Assembly (NCBI GenBank): GCA_900617975.1
Contig: UZAE01000160.1
Coordinates: 1-32,547 of the forward strand
Length of the DNA: 32,547 bases
Origin: Rodentolepis nana
Taxonomy: Eukaryota > Platyhelminthes > Cestoda > Cyclophyllidea > Hymenolepididae
Direction of reading: 5' to 3'
The notes beneath the pieces are model-generated. The model searched no databases and was not told the DNA's origin. It saw nothing but the letters and a program-made list of their open reading frames with translations. Positions 1-31,214 of the stretch are shown here, piece after piece. The position numbers were made by a program, and so were the translations under genes. Every line of letters begins with the position of its first letter. The first letter of the stretch is position 1.

Positions 1-29
1 ACAATGATTGCATCAGATTCTAAATTTTA

Positions 30-372
30 AAAACTAACCATTTATTTATTTATATTTATAACAAATTGCAGGCGTTTAGATAGTTATCATTAGCTTTTTA
101 GTTGACTTCGGGCTTCACAGAGGGAGGAGGAACAACAAAGTGAGAATTCAGGAGGGGGAATAGAAGGGTGTTTCAAAGATGTAAAAGAAACAGACACAAA
201 GGCTCAGAAAGAGTAAGATGAGTAGTGGTAGGGGTCGAATATGACATACAGTGGGGGTGATGGTTGTTTGAAGTGAGAAGTCAACTGCCGGTTTATAGAC
301 TTTTTTGCCGCATGAGTATACGTTGCCCAGGGTGCACCACGTGGATGTAAGTCTATCGTATACCCCAAAACT
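30..372 (+). repeat. Dispersed repeat family, copy 1 (full length)
   Basis: It aligns over its length with the inverse complement of 19976-20345: the 20 bases at 101-120 are identical to the complement of 20257-20276, and both contain AAACAGACACAAAGG-like, GAATATGACAT and CACGTGG blocks. One end is TTTATTTATTTAT, that is (AAAT)n on the other strand, as in retroposon tails. The 76-codon open frame inside it (148-378, minus) is not kept in copy 2. Confidence 0.8.
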
Positions 373-3300
373 AAACATTATAACAAACTTTTATTTTGCT
401 ATTTCGAGTAAGAGTTGAAAGTCGTCTGAGTGGAGGGGGAAGTGTGGGGGGGAGGACAACGCGAACGTAGCTGAATCAAGAGATCTCACGCGTGCTCGAA
501 TATTCTGGAAGGTGCGTTCTCAAGTTGTGTTAAACGTATTCACTAATTTAAGGTGTTTGCCATGATCACTCGGTACCGTTGGGTCAGATTAGTTGATAAT
601 GGAAATAAATTTGTACATGAGTACTTTGTCAGAATGGATCATCTAGGTCTAGCCAAGTCTACATTGTGCCGTATTCGCTACAGTAGAGTGGGAAAGACCA
701 CATTTAAGATATCTTTATGTCATGATGAGTCTTTCCCGAGCGTATCGAAATATTCTTTACGAACCTGGTTAGATAATAAGTAGCTTAGTTTAGATGGGTC
801 TCTGTAAATATCAACACTTTGTAGGTTATAATTTTTCTTCCAAAAAATGCTTCCTATTCCGCGATATTCGCTTCAAGTAGATTTGCTGTTCGGTTCATTT
901 ATATTCTCACCTTCATGTCCAATTAGCTTGCTGTAGCATCCATGAGATTTGCCCAGGGCGTTTGCCCTATTTTTTGGGTGAAATATATTTTTGACAACAT
1001 TAATTGTAACTTTTCACCCCGGCAGTTATAGATTTTGCCTTGATCCTAAGTAAGATTTGTAGCTTTTCACATCTGCTAAAGTATCGCCGAATTACACAGT
1101 CATTGCTTTGCAGTTCTTTGGACAAAGCCAACTTTTCGTTCAATCCTACTCCATTGTTGAGATCTAAAAACTGTGGACTACTTTTGAGACTATTTAAATT
1201 AATCTAATAATAATAATTAGTTGAAAGGGTAATACTTAAATATTAGAATTTAACATGCATTGTAGTGGGAACATGGTAGTTTGAAGTGAGAAGTCAACCG
1301 TCGGTTTATAGACTTTTCTTGCCGCATGAATATACGTTGCCCAAGGCACACCACGTGAAGGTAAGTCTATCGCACACCCCCACTTTGAAGGAAATAAGAA
1401 GGCTACAGGGAGCAGTAGATTGGAAACGATCTAGTTGGGTCATGCTGATCCCGCTACAAATAATCCCGGATGTCCAGTACTTGTGCTCGTTGCGATTAAC
1501 TTAATTAGAGCTAAGATCACGGTACTGGTCTCAAGGAGAAAGATGAAAAACCTTCGGTCGGGTTGACCCACAACAGCAATCAATCAGGAAATGTAGGTGA
1601 AAAGTTTCTCAAAATTACTGAAACATGTAAGCAAAATACGCCTCAGAGTGAGATAGTCCAAATGTGGCTATAATGTAAACGATCCTGCGTTTCAACAGTA
1701 TGCATACAGTTTAGGCCCTATGTTTTTTTAAGGAATTGAGTGCTAATATTATTGGTGAGTAGCCTTAATTTTAGAATTTCACGCGGGCTATATTACTTCC
1801 AATTCAGCTAAAATTCCCCAAGTGATTACATTAAGTTTGAGACAGTAAAATTTCTCGTGTACACACACTTTGGTTTAATGGGAGTTGCTTGTTGTTGGCG
1901 CGTGTTATGGAGCATCATGCGGAAAATTTAATCTCCCCCCAAACCGTAAAATGAGATGTGGGTAAATTTAATTAAGTTGCCTTTCTCCACACCTCATCTC
2001 ATCAACTTGTATCCACACCTCTCTCCCTCCCTCTCTCCCTCTCTCATCAGTGAAATGATTTTTCCTTTGGTGTTTTGGGAAAAATCCCAATCCGCACTGA
2101 AATGGATGTATTGTACGCGAATGCATTTTTATTCAGTCACCCATTCGAAGAAGTCTAGCATGGACTATCCATAATAATTATAAGTAATTTGTGTAATTTT
2201 GAGAAAATGGGTCACACTATTTTCTATACTGGCATACTCTACCTCAGTGTTTAAGTTAGTAATGGAGAATGTATTTTTATTATTCAATGATATTTCTTCT
2301 TCAAACGTGATATTGCCAATAAGGATAAAAACTCTGTAATGCCAATAATCTTTGGGATAGGAGAGGAATAGGGAGAGGTGGGGTGGGTGAGGTTATATGT
2401 GCTATTTCTGAGATAGGTATCAGAATACCCTGTCTGAAAATCCAAGCAAGAGTTTTTTCGAGGAAAGAGATATCTTGTTAGTTAATTCACCTTGAATTGT
2501 TGTGCTAACCCGTTTGAAAATTTTAGGCATTTTTCAAGTGAATTACTAAAAGGAATAAACGTCTGTTCCTTACAACATATAATTCCGAAATAAAGTCAAA
2601 ATTTCAGATCACCGTGACGAATTCGTTTAAATTTTTCATTCACTTAAGATTAGCTTAACTTTTCTGTTTTTATTCTTTGCTCAATCTTGCGAATATCATC
2701 GTTTATGAATCATGGGACATTTATGTCTTAGCTTTTACCGTGAACTCCATTTTCTTAGTTATGCAAAATGTTAATTCGAAAAAAAAGATATTATATTTAA
2801 TTACACATTACTTTGTGGATTTCGGTAAAAATAGCCCAATTTTATTAGGAGAATTCAAATTAAATTTAGATCAAAATTTAATTGTCACTGATTTGCCAAT
2901 ACTCAATCGTGTTGACGTACCTGCTGACAGCTCATGATTCGAAATGCAGATCGCTCTATCTAGTGCTTCGAAAGAGGGTTCGAGTTGTTCTCTTCAATCA
3001 ACTTTCTCCATTCGTCTCTAAAACTCACCTAATTAGTCCAGTGAATCAACGTAATCAAAGATCCTATGGTCTATAATTCGACAGGGGGAGGGAATTGAAA
3101 TAAACTCCTCTTGAAAAGTGGTTTACCAAAATTTCAAATTATGATTGGTGTCTCTTTATCTAATAGATCACATAGGCTGATGACTAAAGATTTTCTCGCG
3201 GTTGGGACTTAAATTTGCTTGTAAATGTTTTGTAATTGCTTAGAAGCCAATTTTCAAGAAAGAAGATTTAAATTGGTCCCATTTTATCAACATGTTTGAT

Positions 3301-5267
3301 GGAATTGCTCACCTCAAAATTGATGTACGTCTGCACCAACTTTTTCGTCATATCTACAGACTATGAGTTGATAAATATTAGCAGGATTTTGAACCATATA
3401 GCCTGTATCGCCGAATATCGAAAATAGATAAGAGAAAGCTCAGCAACCTTTTAAATAAAATCTGAAAGTTCTTACTTCAAAACAGCCTCGTTGAACACTT
3501 TCATAAATTTAAAATCTAATTATAGCAGCCCAATCATCGTATTGTATAAAAAAATTGAACATACGTTTTAAATAAAAGCGTATAACACAATACGACAGTA
3601 ATAGTATGAGAAGTCGATGCATTGAAAACACCCGGCACATGCTCAAGCGTACAAATAAAGTTATTTATGGATTGTCAGGTATTTCAATCTGAGCCTTTAA
3701 TGGACATTGGTTAGTCGCAGAACTCGAAGTACGACACTTTTACTTTGAATTCACTTGAGCTCATATTTTAAAAGCTATCTTTTTGAGTTTGATAGACTAA
3801 TATTGTTGCTACGGCATTTTTGCATTTTCCCAACGAATGTCCAGTAATGATATTGTAACAGCGTTAAGTGACCAGCGTCCTCATCACCGAGAAACCATCC
3901 GAATTTATTGATTAATAAATAAGTACAGTGTACATCTCCCCTTAGATTTCAGCTTTTTTCTCTTTGTCGATGTCCCTATTAGTCGGGCACACCCACGAAG
4001 CTGAACTTCCTAAATATAATGTAGTCGAGACTTAGGCTTTTATTAATTTTATTATAAGAGTTCTAACAATTCTCCTAGTTGAAAATGGCTTTATTTAATG
4101 ATAATTAACCAATCCGCACAACTTCAATGAATCCACGTTGAAATAAATTAAGGAGTCATTTAAACCGCTATATATTGCAATTCACTTTAACCTAGTATAA
4201 TACTTTTTTCTGTTATTCCCTATGTCAAGCATGCATTATCAATCTAAGCATTATTAACCAGTATACGAAGCAATAAATTTCTAACGGGTAAGATAATTAA
4301 TTTCAGTTTAAAATTCTAGTGCAAATTCATAAATCAAAAATTAAAAACAGATATCGCCTCCAAAATGGCATGGCATTATTAGATTGGAAGAATATGTATA
4401 TAAAAGGGGACAAATCGATTTTTAATTCAAATATTATCAAGGGTACTTTTAATAACGTTCAAGAATTCCGAAAGATTAACAAATTTCAGAGAATGCGTTG
4501 GGTTTATGCAACCAACTGATTATGCGTTTCATGTATATCATTTGAATAATTATAAATATCTTTCCTTTTATTATTAAAACCAACATATTGACAATAGTTA
4601 GATTAAAATAATTGATTTTCAAAAAAAAATTTATCAGAATATAAAACCACGATTCTTTAGATGTAAGTTTATTGGTGGCGATTTAACAATCCAAGTTAGT
4701 CATTTTCAAAAAAAATCCATTAAAACTTCTCAATATAAATATCAACTTATTGAATATTGGGATTAAATTTGAGTTTCGGATACTAAAATCATTTCAATTT
4801 CTAAGGTAAGGTGAATCGGCATTTAAATTTTTCCAAATAATATTATTGGTGGAATACTTTAACCGCGGTCTTCAAAAGTTTGTCATCTAAGCAGGTTTCG
4901 AGGTCATCGATTGGATCGAATGTATTTTTACGCCTGTTTCATTGGTGACTTGCCTTTACTGAAAATATATTGCCTTATTAATACTACCACTCCTTAGAAC
5001 TAGTAGCCATGCTTTATACCGCTTCTGGAAGACAGAAAATGAAACTTTGAGAACGCATACTTTTAGACTTTACATTCCTACTCTCCCAAACTCACTTCAT
5101 GTCTGTTTTTCACTTCAAGTTAAATCTCCTTAAGCTACATTAATCCCCTTCAGCATTTTTTCGCTATAAGCATTTTCTAATAGTTGGTAACTCATAAATT
5201 TTCGAGCTCATATCCACTCAGGATGCATTGCCATGAAAGAGGTACCTCCCTTTTCTCTCCAGATATG
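373..5267. other. Region downstream of HERC, no recognised gene
   Basis: Apart from the repeat copies I recognise nothing here. The most gene-like stretch is a 76-codon plus-strand frame at 553-783 (starts MFAMITRYRWVRLVDNG), less AT-rich than its surroundings but matching no family I know. A CT-rich run ends in CAG at 2013-2049. Frames at 1956-2174, 2677-2937 and 4319-4519 look like chance in AT-rich DNA. G-rich runs occur near 433-453 and 2355-2390. Confidence 0.5.
1263..1382 (+). repeat. Dispersed repeat family, copy 3 (partial)
   Basis: It matches the right-hand 120 bases of copy 1 (250-372) in the same orientation: TTTGAAGTGAGAAGTCAAC, GGTTTATAGACTTTT, ATACGTTGCCCA, CCACGTG and GTAAGTCTATCG, with scattered substitutions. 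The left part of the family is absent. Confidence 0.8.
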
Positions 5268-5273
5268 TTTATT
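5268..5273 (-). terminator. Candidate polyadenylation signal of the HERC gene
   Basis: AATAAA on the minus strand about 130 nt after the HERC stop codon, the first such hexamer downstream. The 3' untranslated region would therefore run from 5402 to roughly 5250. Confidence 0.55.
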
Positions 5274-5402
5274 AGCAAAACTCATTTCTGCTATAAAAAT
5301 CTTGGAGTTCTAAGCACGTACAAGAGGGGAGGGAGGGGGATGGGAAAGCAGGGTAGTATGTGAACCACGCATGAGCGTCTTTAGTGTGATTAAGATGTTT
5401 AT

Positions 5403-26180
<20,778 letters not shown>

Positions 26181-26195
26181 TTGAATGCTTTAACT
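26181..26195 (-). promoter_or_regulatory. 3' splice acceptor in the HERC 5' leader
   Basis: On the minus strand a pyrimidine-rich run ends in TTTTTTTAG (AG at 26195-26194), 13 nt before the HERC ATG. With no coding exon upstream, it marks either a 5'-UTR intron or a spliced-leader trans-splicing site. Flatworms use spliced leaders on part of their mRNAs; which option applies here is inference. Confidence 0.5.
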
Positions 26196-27158
26196 AAAAA
26201 AAGAAATCTAAAAATCATAATGGTTATAATGAAGGCACAATAGGGCAATATCGATAAAATACGGATACAAAAAAGAAATAAACACTAGAATCTAGTTTTT
26301 TTTAAAATAATTCAACTTGATAAGATAAAATTTAGTACATATTTATTATTAATGCGAAAATATAGGTTTCCGAGGGTTCGAGTTAGCCTGCGATGTAGTT
26401 GGGTTAAAAAGAAAATCATGAGAAAGGGTAAAAAATCCAAGGCAGTGTTTTCGTGTAGCTAGATCGCTCGAAATTAAAATCAAAATGCAAAAGCCGTTAA
26501 CAAATTTAAATTGACATAAAAACAGCATTATTTTTTTTTCATTTTCCACAATTGATAAAAATGACTTATCCAAGATAAAAAGTAGGCTGCATTTAAGCGG
26601 TCAATTCTGACAAAATAATAATTGTTTAATTTTAATAGGTCGTAGATACTAAATATGGGCAAGCTTTCAAATTGAACTAATAAATCACGCAGACGTCGAT
26701 TTTGAATGTGAGATATTTTGCAACTTACGGATCTTTAGCATGTTTAGAGTCTTAAATGATTAGTATGCCTTAGTTGAATTTATACTCCAATAAAGTTATG
26801 TTAATCATTGCATAAATAGGATTCGAACATAATGAGCAAAGAATTATTAGTCTTTCTGTGAAATTCAAAAGTGTGAAACACGCAATTAATATAAATGTAA
26901 GTAAATCAAAATTAATATTCTTCATTACAAGTTTACAACGAAATGATGGCAACGTAATAATTGAAAATTTTGTCATTCAGACATGCATATACCTGTATGT
27001 TAATATATCTAGATTTACTCATATTGAGAACGTTAGGTAAAACATACATAAATTTCTTAAATAAATAAATATATATATTTCATAGCAAATTTGTAAAGAA
27101 CTCTATGTGAAATGTTAGACATTGCGATTTTTAATTGTTTAAATTCTTAGGATGATCA
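26196..27158. promoter_or_regulatory. Divergent intergenic region between HERC and RPL13A
   Basis: The two start codons are about 1 kb apart and point away from each other, so this stretch must hold the promoter of RPL13A and possibly that of HERC. It is strongly AT-rich with scattered T and A runs. I see no convincing TATA box tied to a start site and no coding exon. Short open frames on both strands (e.g. 26349-26573, 26770-26976) look like chance. Confidence 0.5.
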
Positions 27159-27174
27159 AGTTGGCGCGCCAACT
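27159..27174. promoter_or_regulatory. 16-bp perfect palindrome upstream of RPL13A
   Basis: AGTTGGCGCGCCAACT reads the same on both strands, 14 nt before the start codon. Its core resembles an E2F-type site (TTGGCGC) in both directions and is a GC island in AT-rich surroundings. A role in RPL13A transcription is inference. Confidence 0.45.
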
Positions 27175-27178
27175 ATTA

Positions 27179-27185
27179 CTTTCTC
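27179..27185 (+). promoter_or_regulatory. TOP-like pyrimidine tract of RPL13A
   Basis: CTTTCTC directly precedes GTG and the ATG. Animal ribosomal-protein mRNAs begin with a C followed by a 5-15 nt pyrimidine run that couples translation to growth signals, so this may be the transcription start. The resulting leader would be only about 10 nt. Confidence 0.4.
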
Positions 27186-27188
27186 GTG

Positions 27189-27206
27189 ATGGAGTTTCAG
27201 CGAAAG
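27189..27206 (+). CDS. RPL13A: RPL13A exon 1 (6 codons)
   Basis: ATG and five further codons, MEFQRK, ending AAG before GCATGT. The donor is GC rather than GT but otherwise close to the GC-donor consensus. Phase 0 joins to GCA ATA GTG ATT (AIVI). Confidence 0.6.
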
Positions 27207-27907
27207 GCATGTTCATTTTACGCTTACTTAATTTGACTCTCGCTAGGCAATAGTGATTGATGCCCGTGGTCATCTTCTTGGTCGCCTTGCCTCTATCGTG
27301 GCAAAAACTCTGTTAAATGGCCAAAAAATTGTGGTGGTTCGTTGCGAAGAGATTAACATATCCGGTTCTCTATATCGCAATAAGCGTAAGGCCACAATTA
27401 TGTATAATATGTTCCTTTAGTTAAGTATCACGAGTTCCTTCGCAAGCGAATGAACACCAATCCCTCACATGGACCTTACCATTATCGGGCTCCAGCAAAA
27501 ATTTTCTGGAGAACCGTTAGGGGAATGTTGCCCCACAAACTCTATCGAGGTAAGACTGCTCTCGCTAAGCTAAAGTGCTTCGAGGGTATTCCACCGCCAT
27601 ACGACAAGAAAAAGCGCGTTGTTGTTCCGTCCGCTCTTCGTGTCTTACGTCTTAAGCAGCGCAGAAAGGTTTGACGCTTAATTGTTCTTATTTTCGCTTC
27701 TAGTTCTGTACCCTTTCCAGACTTTCATCTGAAGTTGGTTGGAAATATGAGAATGTTATCAATAAGATGGAAGCCCGTCGAAAGGCTCGTGCTGCTGTCT
27801 GGCATAAAAAGAAGAACTTTGACGCTATTCCCGATCAAGTTGCTCGCGGCAAAGCTCGTGAAGCCATCAAACCCTACAACACCATTCTCAAGAAGTATGG
27901 TTATTAA
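27189..27907 (+). CDS. RPL13A: 60S ribosomal protein L13a (uL13), complete, 4 exons
   Basis: A component of the large ribosomal subunit (uL13 family) in the cytoplasm. Exons 27189-27206, 27247-27385, 27421-27668 and 27704-27907 sum to 609 nt, 202 residues plus stop; the human protein has 203. Near-identical blocks: [81 protein letters not shown] and [11 protein letters not shown], ending KKYGY. Introns are 40, 35 and 35 nt. The N-terminus ([14 protein letters not shown]) rests on a GC-AG first intron. An alternative uses the ATG at 27152 (18 extra residues, a different acceptor at 27253) and fits the family's short N-terminus less well. Downstream of the initial exon the model is very secure. 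Confidence 0.96.
27247..27385 (+). CDS. RPL13A: RPL13A exon 2
   Basis: It starts after CTCGCTAG and encodes [14 protein letters not shown] through YRNK plus the first base of Leu. The donor C|GTAAGG gives phase 1; joining to exon 3 restores the conserved YRNKLKY. Confidence 0.93.
27421..27668 (+). CDS. RPL13A: RPL13A exon 3
   Basis: It starts after TTCCTTTAG, completes the Leu codon and runs [17 protein letters not shown] to RLKQRRK. The donor is AAG|GTTTGA in phase 0. This is the core of the family signature. Confidence 0.95.
27704..27907 (+). CDS. RPL13A: RPL13A exon 4 and stop
   Basis: It starts after CGCTTCTAG with [20 protein letters not shown] and ends ILKKYGY before TAA, matching the C-terminal helix of the family. 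An overlapping open frame at 27735-27935 in another frame is a shadow. Confidence 0.95.
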   Translation, partial: FCTLSRLSSEVGWKYENVINKMEARRKARAAVWHKKKNFDAIPDQVARGKAREAIKPYNTILKKYGY

Positions 27908-27913
27908 TTGTAG

Positions 27914-27919
27914 AATAAA
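27914..27919 (+). terminator. RPL13A polyadenylation signal
   Basis: AATAAA lies 7 nt after the TAA stop codon, implying a 3' untranslated region of only a few tens of bases, as is common for ribosomal-protein mRNAs. Confidence 0.7.
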
Positions 27920-29236
27920 TTATATTGGGATGTAAATTCTGCAAATACTTATTTGGATTATATCACTGTCTCTATTGGTATGAGAGTTTTGTTTCGTTTC
28001 TGGAAACGTCTTCATAATATGCTATAGTAACTAGGTTATCGTATTTTGGTTCATTCTTAATGAATGCTCTTGTACGGCACTGAGAAGGTTGCCTTAAATA
28101 GTTCTCTTTACTGAATAAGTAAATGATTTATAAGCATAGCACTTTTTAAAGGAGATAGATTGTGGATTTATAGTTTAAAGCGTCAAATTTTTTGCGCTAT
28201 AACAAGTCAGGTTGGCTAATTATTGAGTTCGTGGTACGATGTTCAGTTCACCGTCTGTTTATTCAAGCTACAGATATGCATTGTTGCCCATTTTCTCAAT
28301 CATTGCGCTTGTCGGCTGTGGTTTGTTTGTCTTAAATTGTTGTTGGTAATCTGCTGCTTTCCAATTGTAGAACTGCGAGTCATTGTTCTTAATGGTGTGA
28401 GATGCATCGTTATTGCTCAACTTTACTTCTATGTTGGCAAATTATGTGTGGATATGGAGATTAATTAGATAGCTTTTGGCTGTCACTAATTATTGTTAAG
28501 TAGACCGGTCTGTTTCTTTAATTTGTAAATAGGACTTGAGCTGAACTTCTAATGTATTCCCATAAGACAAAATGGTTATGTTATCCCATGCTGTCTGCTT
28601 ATTTCTTCCGTTTGGGTTTCTGCACCAGGCATTGACTTAGGGTGGTAAACCCTCATTCCTGATAAGAGTGCGTTTAACTTAAGTTACCCAGAAGTGATTA
28701 AGTATTGCCTTGGACCGATGATTTGATGTATTTTCCAGAAACATGTATGCTGTTTATGCAATCACTTCATTAGACACTGGAATGGCGCATAACGCCGAAT
28801 CTCATTGACAAATGGAGTTGGTCACGTTAATCAATAAAAAGGTGGCAGTAATTCCACGACTTCTTAAATTAGGACAGCGTTATCGTTTGTGCATTTTATT
28901 ATAAACATATTAATTGCGTTTAAATTTTGGTGATTGACAGGTGCTTGTATATTCATTATACATATTTTCAACCAGCCATTAAGCGAAGCAAACTATCAAT
29001 GAATCCTCATTTAATCGAACATCAAAAATTATAAGATTTGCGACTATGCTTGATTTTCTCTTGAGATTGATATATTATTTTAGGAAAATTGTCATAAGTG
29101 GCGATTATTTACATTAGAAAATAATATTCATAATACCTTACGATTGTTCGATAGAATCGAGAAAGTAATGTTAGGGGGAAATTGCCATACAACGTTATGT
29201 ATCATGATTGTTTTATTATTGATGGGCATTATCGGG

Positions 29237-29258
29237 TATATATATATATATATATATA
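29237..29258. repeat. (TA)11 microsatellite
   Basis: Eleven uninterrupted TA units in the intergenic region between RPL13A and the AMPK beta gene. Confidence 0.95.
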
Positions 29259-29428
29259 AGTGGTAATATCATAAAATTATGTTAAAATCCTTTATTTGAT
29301 TTTTGTTTTAAGGCATTATGAAACTACCAATATTTTCTAACTAAATATTTTATGTTATATATTTATACATGGACTATTACCTATTAATATTTTATTAGCA
29401 CGCAGTCCACTAAATTGAGTTACCCTTT

Positions 29429-29444
29429 CCCCCCCCCCCCCCCC
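29429..29444. repeat. C16 tract
   Basis: Sixteen C in the region downstream of RPL13A, followed by TCCTTTCGCTACCTTCC; a loosely similar CTTTGCTACCTTCAC follows the C-rich stretch near 15585. Confidence 0.95.
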
Positions 29445-31088
29445 TCCTTTCGCTACCTTCCATTCGCATTAACATGAATCGTCTTATCTTCCCCATTTTC
29501 TGTCAGACGGGTTTTTGAATACATTTTTAAGTTTTTGGCTTTTTGCTGTCGCTTCGAAGTAAGCTTCAAAATGATAGGTTCGGGCTATAATAACCTAATT
29601 ACATAAATTGTAACTTTATTGTGGCTTTTATCTTGCCACAATTTTTCAAATAATGTGTAAACTAAAATAAAAGAGATTTGAATTCAACTGAAATGAAGAC
29701 ATTAGCCGATCTGATAAGCAGAATATTACCAGTAATAAAAATGCTTATTGTAGAATTCTAGGATAATTTCTTTCAAAATAGATTATTGAGCCAGAGAAAA
29801 TGAACCTCAGAAATTGGAATTTTCATTATTTGTTTTAAGATTTAGGTGCTTCACTGCAAGAAAACGTTGGTTGGTTAATTACAAAGACCACTGCTGGTCA
29901 TTCAAAATTGTAAGGCCTAATACACTTATTGGTATTTTTCACAACAAAAGTTACGAGGTTAAAATTAAGACAAGCAAATCAGTTATTCATTCCTGCCTAT
30001 TTTAGTATACGTTAAGAGCAAATTTAACCCTATGTATAATTTGACTTTTAAACTGAAAATAATGCAAATTTGTTTAACTTCATGAAAAGCGCTTGCACTT
30101 ATAAAAGTGGAATCATATAATTGATATTGCATTAATTTATTAGATCAAATGTGCCACGATAACGTTTCGACGTTCCTCTCTACTAAATATACCCACAATT
30201 TCAACGCTTTAGGAATACACTTTGGTTGCTAAATGCTTGAGTCATTGGTCAAATTGATGGGGAATGGCACACCAAACAGCAATGATATTTGTATGAGCTA
30301 AATTATGAGTTTCTTATAGATTCAAGTTAAAATACCTGATAAACTTTTACAAGACAGAAAGAAATTATTTTTAGTCAAGAAATGTGAACCTAATACAGTC
30401 AGCTTGGCTACTTTTAAGAAAGTATAAATTCTTCCAATAGGTCTAGTTTTGGTTAATATGGAATGAGGGCTTATTTTTAATATGGGGTAAGAAAAATATT
30501 AGCACTTTGAACATATTTGCAATAACTAAATAAGCGTCAAAGTCTTTCTAATGCAAATATACCTCGATTTCTAATTAACTGTTGAGTAATAATTACTGAA
30601 TGGCAACAATAAAGTGTACTTATTATCAAAGCGAAATTGAACGGGGAATCCTAACCTCTGGGTTTAAATAATTTAATACTCATATGTTAATAGAAAGGCA
30701 TTTGAAGGATCACCACGAAAATTTCATACTAATGATTGGTTTCAGGCAAAATTTTTATTATTCGGAAACTTGATGAAAAAATGTGTGAAAGTTTTTTGAC
30801 TGGAAATTGTAATGTTCCTTTGAGTGAATAACCACACTAATTTTCGTGCGAGTTAATGTATACATCAAAGCTCATAGCTGAATACTTGAAATAGTCTAAA
30901 CGATATTTAATTTTTATTTTTGAAACGCGAAATAAAGTAAAAAATACTGCTGATTAATTCTTTAAGCTAATCATTTATAAGTCATGCATACACTGTTTAT
31001 TGGTCAGAAAGTTCGGACTGGCCTGGGAGCATTTTGTGACGTGAATAGCCTCCTTCATACCGTTATCCAACGTTGATATATTCTTAGC

Positions 31089-31214
31089 ATGGGCAACACC
31101 CCAGGCACTTCAAAAAGGCGTTCCTCAATTGAGGATGATTATACAGGTGGTGCCGGAATTATGGGAAATCCTTATTATCCACCAAAACGAAAGTTTATTC
31201 TCCAAGCATCTCAA
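31089..31214 (+). CDS. PRKAB: AMPK beta exon 1
   Basis: Forty-two codons, MGNTPGTSKRRSSIEDDY to FILQASQ, ending CAA|GTAAGA. The next intron (31215-31250) is only 36 nt. An AG dinucleotide ends one base before the ATG, so the site could also serve as a splice acceptor for a leader. Confidence 0.88.

Larger units (their letters stand above)
27920..31088. other. Intergenic region between RPL13A and AMPK beta
   Basis: About 3.2 kb, AT-rich, with the (TA)11 and C16 repeats. A cysteine-rich hydrophobic 81-codon frame at 28223-28468 and one at 29814-30005 match no family I know. The AMPK beta promoter must lie at the right end, but no core element is clear. Confidence 0.5.

Noticed and set aside
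27735..27935. 66-codon frame with its own ATG
   Set aside because: It lies in another frame of RPL13A exon 4.
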